Shown here: positions 1 through 12,004 of the stretch, piece by piece
How the letters are laid out: each line of letters starts with the position of its first letter
Position numbering within the stretch: the stretch's first letter is position 1
Origin: Phyllostachys edulis
Taxonomy: Eukaryota > Streptophyta > Magnoliopsida > Poales > Poaceae
Length of the DNA: 64,000 nucleotides
NCBI GenBank assembly: GCA_036346405.1
Contig: CM070563.1
Coordinates: 23,169,022-23,233,021, forward strand
Direction of reading: 5' to 3'
Notes under the pieces: generated by a model
Databases searched by the model: none
What the model was told of the DNA's origin: nothing
What the model saw: the letters and a program-made list of their open reading frames with translations, nothing else
Translations under genes and position numbers: made by a program

Positions 1-375
1 AGCCTTGGAAATCTTAAGCTATATGGTTGGGCTGACAAAATGATCTTCGGTATATCTTGTCCATTGTTCTTGGGTGGTGGAGACGATGATACTTTCTTGA
101 TGACTCCATGTCTTGTAGTCTTGTACGTACGGGTTAAGAACGTGTTGACCAACTATAGAAATTGATAAGGGCAAGAGGATCCATTTAACATTATAAAACG
201 GGGAAGAGAGAATTAGGCAAGAAAGAATTGCTATAAAGAAACTATAGATAGATGACTCAGATGAGGAGAGAACAATTTTTCTTTTTCTTGTTATAAAATA
301 AGTTTTGAAATTTTTCAACTAACGGCCATTCTAACTAGGTCACGACCTACAGTCGATATGGCTCTGATACCACTT
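1..375 (-). mobile_element. 5' leader of minus-strand LTR retrotransposon (element Y), runs off left edge
   Basis: This is the internal sequence just inside the 5' LTR of an element transcribed right to left. Positions 360-372 are the reverse complement of TGGTATCAGAGCC, the primer-binding site for initiator methionine tRNA, separated from the LTR end (376) by three bases. The remainder resembles untranslated leader; a 99-codon minus-strand open frame (318 to 19) has no recognisable domain and I do not call it a gene. Gag and pol would lie outside the window. Confidence 0.8.
360..372 (-). promoter_or_regulatory. tRNA-iMet primer-binding site of element Y
   Basis: Reverse complement reads TGGTATCAGAGCC, the sequence complementary to the 3' end of plant initiator tRNA-Met. 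It lies three bases inside the LTR end, as expected for first-strand priming. Confidence 0.85.
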
Positions 376-1794
376 TGTAAGACCCGGGATTAACGTCCCA
401 AATCCTCTGTGCATTTCTGAACTAGTCCCATGATCAGTAGCTAGTTCACACAGTTAAACAAATATGGTAACATCCATAAATCGCATAACTTTATTAATAA
501 TCAACAGAGTTTGTTACAACAGGGGCTTACAAGCCAACAATAAAATAAACACAATGGAAGACGAAGATGTAGTAGAGTCCGATTAATCGCCACGTGCAAT
601 CGATCGGGAAGCGGCCTAGTCGTCGAGATCCACACCGTGGCAAAGTCATTCTCCTCTGAAATTGTTTGCATTAAGCAAGAATGAGCACAACTACCGTGCT
701 CGCAAGTTACACCCGTCAAGCAATGTAATGACATGCATATATGGATATCTCAAAGGAAAGCTTAATATGGTTGAATTTGCAAAAACAAAGATTTTCTGTA
801 AATACTTGTACTAAGTTCCAAAGCAGTTATTCTATAACTAAAATTCATTTTATAAATCAATTTTATAGTCGATAACATTCACACATGAATGGTGAAGGAT
901 ACCCTCCTATCACAAGGCTTCCCCTTGATTCCCATTTGCATAATCCATTTGATGAAGTCTTTTCAAATCAAAACCAAAGTCTAACTTTGAGTGGCTTTAA
1001 TAGCATGTCCATGATCATGACGCGCTATTCAATAGTTTTACACTGCAGAGGTTGTACACTTTACCCACAAGACACGAATTCTCTAGTTTATCCGGCATAT
1101 ATCTATGCCACCGCTCACTACCTTAGGTAAGGCCTAGAGCACGTGCAAGGCCTTTACAATGCGCCATTCCACATGATTTCCCTCGCTAAGGTTTCGCCCC
1201 ATTGGAATAGAAATCCATGAGTTCCTAGCCCCTCTTGCGCGGTGGGAACAATAGTCATGAAAGACTTTGTCAAAAGAAATGGCCATGAAAGACCGCCCAC
1301 GCATAAAGCAGGATCAACCGCGATGGAACTTTACAAATTAATTAGCAGTCCTACGCCCCATTCCGAGGACATGTGGTTGTACGGTGAGGCATAGCCCATT
1401 ATAGGCATAGCAAAGGAACGCCAGAGGCCGGTCCTCAATCGACTTAGGCGACTTTCCACAAAACCCATGGGCCTCGATCATGGAAATGACTCGATCCCGT
1501 GCATTAACATGCACCATCCAAACAACCATTTCGCCCAAGTACAAACCATAATTTTATTTTATTTTTCTCAGATTCATTTACGACAAAACTTCCATGACAA
1601 ACCAATGCCATAGATTCTTAAACAATATTTGATTTTTGGCTGAAAGTTTCCCAAATCAAACATTTTTGGGTCTAAGCATTGCTAAGCATAATCTTTCTCA
1701 AAATGCTCTAGTTCATACTATTGTATCAACTAGATTTTATCTAGGGTGAGGTTAAATGTCCAAGACTTGTCAAGAACGAGATCAAGATGTAAAC

Positions 1795-2470
1795 CATCAA
1801 GATTGTGATAATCCAATCTTGACAATCCAATATCCATTAGTCCAATCTACACCATATAGGTCTATTTCTATGATCCAACTTCAATTGATCCAAATATTTA
1901 ACTATACTCTAATTTTCTAATCCGATATCTATCAATCCATTATTCCTTAATAAATTATTTTCTACTAATTCAATATCAATCCAATGACTATGTAATCCTA
2001 TAATCAATTTTTAGATAATCGATATCTAATGACAATCTATTTCTAGAATCCAACATCAATAATTCAAGATTTGACTATAGTATCATCTATCATCCATTCT
2101 TTATTAATCCAACATCAACAACAATCTACCTCTAAAATCCGATATCCAATAATTATTTATTTCTATAATCCAACCATAATAATCATGTATTTCTAATAAT
2201 CCGACATCATTCAATCCAATATCCAATAATCCAATAATAATCTATGTCTATGATTGACATCTAATATCCAACAATCATATAACTCTAATAATACCACAAT
2301 CCGATCATTAATAACAATCTATTTCCATAATCCAATACCAATAATCACCTATTTCGTAATTCAACATGTGTTATCTATTAACAATCTTTCTCTAACTTCA
2401 CACATCCATGTACAATCTCCTTTTATTATCCAAACCCATCAAATTCTAACTTCAAAAATATGTTGCATTC
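1795..2470. repeat. Degenerate ATCCAATA-type simple-sequence tract inside LTR A
   Basis: Roughly 680 bp made of imperfect repetitions of motifs such as AATCCAATATCC and ATCCAATAATC with no fixed period. It helps explain why this LTR is longer than its relatives. Confidence 0.6.
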
Positions 2471-3988
2471 GATAAAATTATCCATACCACCTCTCTTGAC
2501 AATAATTAGACATACAAAGGCATTGGGAATAACTATAAAGCTTAAAACAGAATTTAAATTACTTGAATGTAAATAAGCATACAGTAATAATTTAAAACAA
2601 ATTATATAATTTTAAATAATAGGTGCAAATATGATCAAGAATGTAACTTGCCTTGCTTAATGGATTATTCTCAAGCGGCGTTGAAATCCGATTCGTCAAA
2701 AGTAAATCAAATCTATCTGGCGTAAGCGATCCGAATTCAAATAATATTCAAATAAAATCCAAATAAAAATCAAAAATTACAAAATAAATACTGAAAGTAG
2801 ATAATGAATTTAGATGAATTTAGGAGAAAGAACCGTTGGATTTGGAGTTAAGTATGACAACGAAGCGAAATTGTAGAAGTTTAAATCAAAAAAATAAAAA
2901 AAATGTATGTGCTTGCATGGCATCTTGTAGCTTACCATGCAACGTGAATAGTAACCAAGTGCATGGAGAAATGGCGGACAGAGGCGAGAGGAAAGGTGGC
3001 GGCGGCCGTGAAGCACAAAAATGGAATCCGGGAACTAGACGGACCCAATGGTGGTGGTCGCGTCATCGGCGGAGGTCCGGTGCTTACGGCGCAAAATAGT
3101 GTCGGATGAATAGTAGCACCGATGGTAGGGGTGTTTCAGGAAAAGGAAGGAGCCTGCGCGAGAGCGTTGAGGCGGAAATAACGGCGTGGGCGATGTCGTC
3201 GGGAATCAACGACGCACCGGAAACAACGATAGAATGTGATTGGGCCGTTTGCGGAAAATTTTTCTTTGGTGGCGAGATTGAGGGCGAATTCAAGGATATG
3301 TAGAGGAAGCCGAGGGGCACGCGGCGACATAGTCGGCTCGGGAAATGAGTGACCGAGGAGAGAGAACGGAGGAGAGATATGTTGGAAATGCATTGTTCAC
3401 TTTCTTTCTCTCTGACAAGGGAAAGAAAATGGCTATGCATCCAAACAAGAACAAGATCGATAAGCAACCGATCATGAACAAAACTCAAGGATGGACTAGA
3501 TGATTATGGCCTTGTGCATGCAACGTGAGCAGAAGCTTTGTTTGGGCAAAACTTCGCGCCATGCAATGGAATCATTCCAAATGAGAGCATCATTGAAGTG
3601 TAAGAGCACGGCATGTATGATCCGGGAACTACAGGTCTGATGGCCTCCCATTTGCCAATTTGCAAGAGGAGCATATAGGCGAGGGGAGGTACAAATGATG
3701 GTGTAATGGTGGATATATTCCGGGGTTCTGGAACACCACGAAGAGCATGGTGCATCCCGGAGGAAGGTGGCGGCCATGGAGGTGGTTCTCTGGTGAGGGA
3801 GGTGGCGAGGTTGGTGTTGACTCGGTGGAGCTGCTTTCAAACAATCGTGAAGCCGGACTCCCCTTGCTTTGACGAAAATGCTCACCGGAGTTCAAGGAGG
3901 GAGAAGTAATACTGGGTTCTAGAGCTCTCGGGAGAGGAGATCAAAGCAGGAATGGGGAGTGGGTGAATTTGTGGTGTCGAGGAGCTCC

Positions 3989-3995
3989 TTTTATA
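3989..3995 (-). promoter_or_regulatory. TATA box of LTR A
   Basis: The minus strand reads CCCTATAAAAGG, embedded in GC-rich DNA like the TATA box of the Tekay LTR at 19322. A GTGAGC splice-donor-like site follows about 105 bp downstream (3885). Confidence 0.6.
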
Positions 3996-4937
3996 GGGCA
4001 AGGAAGGCCGGGGAGTTTGAGGGGGGGTTGTTACATCTTAGGAGAGAACAGCGGTGCAAATGCAACATTAAAGCATTTAAAGTGGAAAATGATGGCTGCG
4101 ATGGAGGCGGTAAGGAAGTGGGGCATTATTTCTCTTGAATCGCAAGGAAACGGTGAAGAAACTAAGCTTTAAAGAGCTTGTGATGGCTTTAATGGAGGTT
4201 TATCAGGCGCATGTGTTCCTTTGGACCACAAGAAGAAAAGGGAGGGAAGGGCAAGGAAGGTGGCGTGGTGGCGGGAGTGGCGGCAGAGGTGGGGTCGGCC
4301 ATGGAGGCAGCTCGAAGATGGTCGGCCATGAGTTTGCTTCACGGAGAAAAACCCAAGCAGAGAAGATGAAAAATGGTGGAGGAAGAAGAAGATAGGAAAG
4401 AGGGAATAAATGGAATTAAAGTTGGTATGTGTTAATTGAAAGCAAAAGGGGCAAGTGGCTAGCACATGCATGTTAAGACTTTGCACGGGAGTGTGCAGTC
4501 CCGGGATGGGTGACCGATGGGAAGTTTTTTTTTTTATTAATTTTCGAAATTAATTCAGATTACACAACAAGTCAAAATAGATTTTTAGTAGATAACAAAT
4601 AGAGTCCAAAAATTCTAAAAAAATTCTCAAAAATTTCTAGAATTATTTTGAACTTAATAAAAATCATTCCAACTTAAATGGTAATAGTTTTTGCACATAA
4701 TTTATTTTGGCTTTAAAATAATTAGGAAAAGCTTTTAAAAATTCAGAAAATTATTTAAATTTTTACTTTTCAACTTTAACTTAAATTAAACTTCAAAACT
4801 TTAATAAATTTCATTTTTGACTTTTAAAACTTCAGAAATTCCAATAAAGCAATCAAACTCTTTCAAATTTGAGAAAATCCAATAAAATAATAATTTTAAT
4901 TAATTTTAAATTGGTAACAGAACTTTGGGCTGTTACA

Positions 4938-5294
4938 TTGGATTAATTCATGGATCCAGTCTAATTCGTTTGGGCTTACCTCAACGTGGATTAGGGGAGA
5001 CTTGCAAGTCTCCGAACACCACAGTAAAATAATCTTGTGTCATTGTGGTTTGCTCTCTTGTGACTTTCTTTGTGCAATTTACATACCTATAATTAAATTG
5101 TTTACATGTCTTTATATGTTTGCTATCATTATCAATAGTCATATATTGTTGGTGCACTTAGTCAAGACTAGTTGACTTAGGTTTTAATTGAGCAAAACCG
5201 AATCGATTTACAATTCTGCATAAAACTCGGTTTTAGCCAAAAGATTTTAAAAACCGCCTATTCACCCTCTCTAGTCGGCCTCCTCGATCTTACA
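4938..5294 (+). mobile_element. 3' part of a copia-type LTR, truncated by element Y
   Basis: The stretch ends with TATTCACCCTCTCTAG and then a GATCTTACA terminus, a pattern typical of plant Ty1/copia LTR ends. Its left part is cut by LTR A, whose insertion point is 4937/4938. The right side abuts Tat pol coding sequence at 5295, so this looks like a copia insertion into Tat pol. No primer site follows it, which fits a solo LTR. The family assignment rests on terminal pattern only. Confidence 0.55.
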
Positions 5295-7413
5295 GCTGCA
5301 TTGGTCATTGAGCGTGACAACATTCAACGACCAGTATATTACGTAAGCGAAGTCTTACATGGACCAAAGGAACGATATCTAGAAGTACAAAAGTTGCTAT
5401 ATGGTCTCCTTATGGCTTCAAGGAAACTATGGCATTACTTTCAGGCCCACAGAGTGGTCGTACCTACTAGATATCCCCTTGGTCAAGTTCTCAGAAACAG
5501 GGAATCATCAGGACGAATAGCAAAATAGGCGGTCGAGCTTGGGGTGTTTGACCTCCATTTCATCTCACGAACAACAATCAATTCCCAGGCTTTAGCAGAA
5601 TTCATTGCCAAATAGACGAACCCTGAACCCACTCAAGGGCCCGAGTACGAACATTACGAAGAATGGACAATGTACTTTGACGGTTCCTTCATGCTTAAAG
5701 GCTCGGGGGCTGGAGTTGTCTTGATATCTCCTACTAGAGAACACATCAAATATACCATTTAGTTAAACTTTTCTGCTACAAACAATGTGGTAGAGTACGA
5801 AGGTTTACTGGCAGGACTCTGAGCAACCAGAGCGCTTGGGATTCATAGATTACAAGTAGCGAATCAAGTCGGGAAAGAGTATTAATGCTCAAGTACCAAG
5901 ATATCATCTTATTTGGCGGAAGTGCCGAAACTCAAAAAACACTTCTTCAATTTCCAGATCTAACATATACCTAGAAATAAAAAATTTCTAGTAGGCTAGT
6001 TGGCACGGATGGCCTCAACAAGGTCACCTGTCCCGTCCGGAGTTTTCCTCGAGCAACTCGATTCACCCTCGGTGGTCGAGCATTCCGAGGACATAGATGT
6101 TCCACTCGAGGTCATACAGATCGATCACAAGGGCATAGATGCTCCACTAGAGGTCATACAGATCGATCCCAGTAGTGATTGGATGACGTCGATCTACAAT
6201 TATCTTCAGCATGGCATAATTCCTGAAGATGATGTAGAGGCCGATCGTATAGCTCGAAGAGCCAAATCATACACTCTGATCGAAACTACCCTTTACAAAC
6301 GGGGATCTCACGGAGTGTTGATGAGATGCATATCTCAAGCGGATGGTATTAAGTTATTATCCGATATACATGGAGTAGTCTATGGAGCACATCATTCCTA
6401 TAGAACTCTAGTCAGGAAAGCCTTCAGGCAAGGATACTACTGGCCAACTCCCCTTCATAATCCAAAAGAGCTCGTGACGAAGTGTGTACAATGTCAATTT
6501 CATAGTCGACAAGTACATCAGCTGCACAAGCTTTGCAAACAATACATCTTTCATGGCCTTTTGCAACCTAGGGATAAGACATTCTAGGACCTTTCCCAAA
6601 GGCACCCAGGGGATTGAATTCCTTTTTGTAATGATTGATACATTCACAAAATAGATAGAAGTTGAGCCAGTTGTTAAAACAACTGAAGCCGCTAAGAGGT
6701 TCCTCACAAAAATTGTGATCACACGATTTGGCATACCCAGTCGTACAATCACAGATAACAGTACCCAGTTCTCGAGCGAAAATTTTCAGGAATTCCGTGA
6801 AGATCTTGGTATCAAGATACATTTCGCTTTTGGGGCTCATCTACAGAGTAACAGAGCAGTTGAGCGAGCTAATGGCATAATAATGCAAGGAGTGAAACGC
6901 CGAGTATTCAACCAGCTAACAAAACGGTTAGGAGCTTGGGTTCAAGAACTTCCCTCTGTGTTATAGGCCGTTCGAACCACGACCAGTCGTGCGACCGGTG
7001 AAATGCTATTTTTTCTAGTTTACGGTGATGAAGCCATGCTTCCTTCAGAACTAAAAATTTACTCTGCTCGAACTGATTGTTTCAATGAACACGATCAGAC
7101 AGAACGAAGACTCAAAAACATCAATTTTCTTGAACAAAGATGAAACCAAGCCTTAATATGATCAACAGTCTACCAACAAGCCATGAGAAGGTACCACAGT
7201 CGTAAGGTGCAACCTCACAGCCTAGCTGTAGGTGATTTGGTTCTTAGAAAAATTCAGAGCTAGGCAAATCGCAATAAACTTTCACCAAAATGGGACTATC
7301 CATACACTATGGTTGAAGTCACCAGACTTGGTTCGGTACGACTAGCCATGACAAATGGGCGTGTTTGATCAAATTCTTGGAACATTGATCAATTGCATAA
7401 GTTCTATATATAA
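5295..7413 (+). pseudogene. pol: Tat pol remnant: RNase H, second (archaeal-type) RNase H, integrase
   Basis: The frame opens in RNase H (RPVYYVSEVLHGPK near 5325) and continues, with stops, into a second RNase H (TMYFDGSFMLKGSGAG near 5668; VEYEGLLAGL near 5790). The duplicated RNase H is a hallmark of the Tat lineage. From 6000 a 195-codon open frame carries the connection region and the integrase zinc domain: histidines in GVVYGAHHSY, cysteines in CVQCQF. The catalytic core follows as broken frames (FVMIDTFTK near 6628, ITDNSTQFSS near 6748, ERANG near 6860), ending near 7413. In-frame stops at, for example, 5526, 6585 and 6964 make it non-functional. A 39-bp direct repeat near 6090-6165 duplicates the peptide PLEVIQID. 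Confidence 0.85.
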
Positions 7414-8399
7414 ATGTACTTTACATTTTTTTCAATTTCAATAAAGATGGATTAATTGATTTCTTTTTTATGACTGATGTTGTTTATATGTCTGTTATCC
7501 GTTATCTGGTCACATACTATTGTTGTTTAACTAGTCGGAGAAGAACCATTTCTCTCCGATATCATTTTAAAGGGTCTCTTTTACTTTTTTTGGTCTTGAC
7601 ATAGTTGTCACAAGTCATAAGGGTCCTAGCCGTGACAATCACAGCTATGGTTCTCACATGCGACCATACACTATTTTCTCAAAGAAGCAAACAATTAAAG
7701 GAGCATAACACAGACAACTTGATATAGATACTTACATGCTTAAGAATTTAAAGATTAACTTTCTTTATTTTAACATTTTGTTCTACTCTTGTTTGGCTAC
7801 TGGTCGAGACATGGAAAGCCTCCCAGTCGAAATCTCTCCTCTCTGCATATGGTCCTGCCCACTGGAAGAAGTTTCCTACCGACGGTCATTTTCTTACGAT
7901 CTTCGCTACCAGTCGGAACTTGAGAACGAATACGTTTCACGAAATGTCTATCATGTCTTTGGTTCTTAGCAACCTTCACGACCAGTTTCGATAATGTGTA
8001 TAAACAAGACCACTTATCGCCTTTTGCATACATTTTTGTATGATTTCTTATCATCAGTACCAGTCTTATAATATCTTCGGACCACGCAATGTACTATACA
8101 ATATTTCGATTATGGAAAAGATCTAAAACTATTCGAAGTCATACACTGGTTCCGACCAAATTGATTTCCTAGTGTTTATTAGATCATTTTTATAACATAA
8201 TCAATACAGACTTTGTACTATGGTCGTAGCTTTTGCTCTCTTTTTTTGGTCTACTACTTCTCTAGTAAGTTTTTCTACTAACACAAGCAGTCAGGGGCTA
8301 AGAAATATATGAGTATTCAGTAAAGTGAAAAGATAAACATAGACTTTACTGATGACAAAAGATAAGTTTTTACATTTACAATTCTAATATTACAACCAT
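7414..8399 (+). other. Tat non-coding spacer between pol and antisense gene
   Basis: AT-rich sequence without a credible gene. It holds a polypurine-like CAGGGGCTAA near 8290 that resembles the tract before the 3' LTR (AGGGGCTAGC near 44690). Short open frames at 7736-7969 and 7797-8054 have no recognisable domain. Confidence 0.5.
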
Positions 8400-9417
8400 C
8401 TACTCCTTGGGGCCACCAGACTGGTCGCTATGCGACAGAGATCCGACCTCCATCTCCTCTGCAACCTTGTTTCTGAAGGGTATTACTCCTTCGAAGATCT
8501 TGGTTGCTTCTTCCTCTGAGCAGTTGAAGTCCGCTTCGAGAGATCGGAGATTGATGGAGGGGTCGGAGGCTTTAAGCTTTGCCAAGGCAAAGCTAACTCC
8601 GTTAGCAACTGCATTCTTCATGGTTTGTGCATGGTTCTTCCGAGTAGTTTCGAGCAGACTCTTGAGATCTTCAAGTTGTTGGCAAAGATAATTTATCTTC
8701 TCCATTGGATCTCTTAAAAAGGGTAGACATAATCCTGATCCCATGTCGAAGAGCATTTTGTTGAGAGCCTTGACCTTCTCTTCAAGGCTCCGCCCGAGTT
8801 CTGCCTCCTTGTCATGGTCGAACTCAAGAGCTTTTTCTAATTTTTGAACTTGCTTTGCACGAGTGGATCAAAAGATAAAGAAATATGATTACGACACATA
8901 ATAAGCTTGGTCAAGTTTATGATCAGTTAAGTTGAGCTTTCTTCTCGGAAGCCTTGATGGCTTCTTTGTGCTTGAGAGATGCTTCATTGAACATGGTCGA
9001 CAAGTCTTCGATCGACCGGTCTTTAGCCTGTCACCTCTCTTGAAGTCTAGTTATCATGGCTTCCTTAGCCACGACCTCCTCCTCGAATTTTTCAAATTCT
9101 ATCAAATATGACAAGGGAAGAAGTTGAGGAACAGTGAGCAACAAAATAGCAAAAAAGGGAAGTAGTCAGGAAGAAAGTACTTACTTTTTAGCTTGGAATT
9201 TTTCCTTTTCCAAGTTAGTCATTCACTAGGTCAGTCCTCCGACCACAACAAAATTATCCACCATATGCTACAAAAATAACAAACTTCTTTAAGTTTTTTA
9301 ATAAACTTTCAACATAGGACTATAAGGGTGGTCGTAGGTGCTTACCTGGATCGCCATGTCCGCATATTTGGAGTAGATAACATTAGGACCCGTCTGAGAT
9401 CCTCCTCTTGGCCTCGT

Positions 9418-12004
9418 TGTAATATCTCGTTCAAATATAAAACATATAAGTGACTAGTATTAGAATTAAATATAATTAGAAAGGGAAAACTCAGAATTTT
9501 GGAGGAGTTTTAGAACTCGGGCCTTTGGCCCATAACTCTTTGGGCCCACGTGGGGGGAACGAAACCCTAGCACCTAAGTACTGTAGCACGGTACTGTAGC
9601 ACCACCGTCACTGTAGCATGCCCCTCCCCTCCAGTGCTTCTCTATTGTTGCCGGCCATAAGGAAGAGGAAGGAGAGGGAAGAAGAGAGGAGAGGAAGAAG
9701 AGAGGAGGTGGGGGTGATCTTCACGAGGGCTTTGCGAAGGTTTCAGCGGCATCTCGCGTCGTTCTTGTGGGTAAATTCGTGATCCCAAATAGTTTTGGTA
9801 GATTGATCTTATGCGTATTGCCTCCATATGCTAGATGATAGCTGCTGTAGTAGATCGGTTTAATCTGTGATCTGTTGACTCGCTAGTTTGAGATAGTTCT
9901 AGGTGGATTCTGTGTTTAGGGTATCCTGAAGTTAGATGGGGAATTACTTTAGCTTTTCAGAAAGTATTAAATCATAATTTTTTGCATAAACGATGATTTA
10001 GTTATGAATTTCGCAAGACTGGGTGCTAAATCAGTCTTAAGACTTGTGCAGCGAACATAGATCTGTAAGTTTGATCTTGGAGACGGCTGAATTGGGTCAG
10101 TTGGTCTGCGTGATATTTGTAGGTATTTTCATTATGATTCCAAAAAGTTAAATTTCATATTTTTTTTGATTTCTAGATCAAAAGATATGAATTTTAGAAG
10201 CTAAGGCTGTAGTCTGTCTCTCTGTTGTAGACAGAAGAGTTTTACTTGACTATTTGTAACCTTTGTTGCACAGCAGAAATATTTGAGATAACTTTATAGA
10301 GATAGCTGGTTTCCTGTAGTTTCCATAGAGTATTAGAACAATGTGTTTGGTTGAGCCAAACAAAAGTTATGAAATTCACAAGTTAGTAGTACCGGAGATG
10401 ACAGATCGGTCTTCGGGATTAAAAACAAAGGCTTAGATGAACTAGTTTGATCTTTCAGTCACCTGAGAAGTTGTAGCTAGGCTTGTGTAAGTTATAGGAA
10501 AATTGGATTCATGGCTTTCGGAGTTTTGAATCAAAATTTATGAATTTTTCCTTAACCACTGTCTGTTTGGATAGATTTGGGAATTTGAGAGTGTATTGAC
10601 TAAATGTTCAGGTTGTGGGTAGGGACGCTTGTTCTCATTTTGTTCAATTGCTATGTTGTACATTGTTGGTTAGTGTACTTAGTATATTATTTTACGGCTG
10701 CCAGGTGGTGGTGAACCCTGGGGCTAGAGCTTTCCATCGTTGTCTTCCGTCTCACGGTTGAGGCAAGTACAATTGAATTATCTTGTTTGTTGTTTGTTCC
10801 ATTTGAATGTTGAATATGCAAATGGGTAATATTGGCATTTCTTGTTTCCCTTCATAATTGATATGCCATGATTCTTCGATAATATGTTTACGTTCAGTAT
10901 ATTCATTCGTTCCTTCTTTCATATTCACCACGGAAGTGGGTAGTGAGGTCCCGTCATTCCAATATGGGCAAGTACCTTGTGATTCTTATTGTTGGTGAAT
11001 GTTGTGTGCTTGTTATTCATACTGCATGTTCAGATTCAATGCTTCATGTTCATTTCACGTTCGTTAATCCATGTTTAATGAGATGATGTCTTTCATTATT
11101 CATAATTCATTCTATTCATTCATTGTTCATGTTACATCCACAGGAGTGGAAAGTAAAGACCCATCAATTCCAGTATGGGCACGTAAGACCCACCATTCCA
11201 ATGTGGGCAGATTTGGATCCCCGTATGAAACGTTCTTCATACGGGACTTGGATCCCCGCATTTTGTTAAATGGGCCTAAGTGAACACCGACGGTGTGTCA
11301 TCGGGCTATACCGTATAAGGTAGTGGAGTTCATGCATTTCATTCACTCATAAGTTTTACGCCATTCTACCTTCATATTCTTTAGTGTGATGTTATGTTCT
11401 TATTCCTCTATTCCACATTCGAATTCTATTCTGTTATATAATGATATTACTCATCCGTTCTACATTCGTATTATATTCTGTGATTATTATGTTCTTATTC
11501 AGTACTGTTCGTATTGTTTTGTTGTACTTGCTGAGTCGTGGGCTCATTCTTGCCGTGTTTATTTGTTTTAGATAAACATTGAAGACGGCATGCATGGAAG
11601 GGTATAGTTGCGTTGATCACTTCATCCACTTCACAATCTTCCTTTTACTTCACAATATTCACTTATAAATTAGATGAACTTGTCATTACCTTTCCTTTGA
11701 TAATAATTGGGTTGTAATAAAAAGAGGTTAATGGTTGATATTATCATTCTTCATGATATGGTTGTATTGATATTGGATTATGATCTTAGTATAGACTTCT
11801 GATAGTTGCATCATAATTGATTCAATATGATTAGATGAAAGAGTTTGATATGTTATTGAATTCTGATTCAAATCTTATATTCATTCTATCAGTTGTTGAT
11901 TCTTACATGTCGTTAGTTGATAGATTGCTGAAATGTTTTCGTATTGTTGATGAATGTTAGACTTCTAGGTGATATCTTGGCTTCCGCATAGCCAGGGTGT
12001 TACA
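9418..12004 (+). mobile_element. Solo LTR E (family 2)
   Basis: Starts TGTAATATCTCG and ends GGGTGTTACA, flanked by CTCGT (9413-9417) and CTCAT (12005-12009), a TSD with one mismatch. The antisense-gene frame is continuous when it is removed. No primer site follows and no second LTR is present, so it is a solo LTR. It shares its ends and internal modules with solo LTR F, including the mini-exon-like segment 10705-10762, the GCAAGT site at 10763, and a hairpin cluster at 11160-11296. Confidence 0.85.
11160..11296 (+). repeat. Cluster of short hairpins in solo LTR E
   Basis: Consecutive inverted repeats: CCCAT/ATGGG, CCCAC/GTGGG, CCCGTATGAA/TTCATACGGG (10-bp stem), CATTT/AAATG and ACACCG/CGGTGT. 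Several are introduced by GGATCCC or GACCC. A comparable cluster sits at the equivalent place in solo LTR F. Confidence 0.6.

Larger units (their letters stand above)
376..4937 (-). mobile_element. 5' LTR of element Y (LTR A), Del/Tekay-like
   Basis: On the minus strand the LTR starts TGTAACAGCCCAAAG at 4937 and ends in ..CA at 376, next to the primer site. At 4562 bp it is about 0.9 kb longer than the Tekay LTR at 18567. It shares blocks with that LTR, for example around 1005-1075 and 685-716. It has a GC-rich proximal part (about 3000-4350) with a TATA box, followed by AT-rich sequence including a degenerate repeat tract (1795-2470). Many GC-rich open frames of 60-135 codons occur on both strands; none has a recognisable domain. 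The matching 3' LTR is off-window. Confidence 0.85.

Noticed and set aside
19..318. 99-codon minus-strand frame as the start of orf0 of element Y
   Set aside because: Hydrophobic, low-complexity translation with no similarity to the orf0 at 22371; more likely untranslated leader.
3084..3488. 134-codon minus-strand frame in LTR A
   Set aside because: Within the GC-rich LTR leader, with competing frames on both strands and no recognisable motif.
5301..7413. Integrated pararetrovirus
   Set aside because: The duplicated RNase H followed by an integrase with HHCC and D,D-E regions, and the adjacent antisense gene, identify a Tat retrotransposon. No coat or movement protein is seen.
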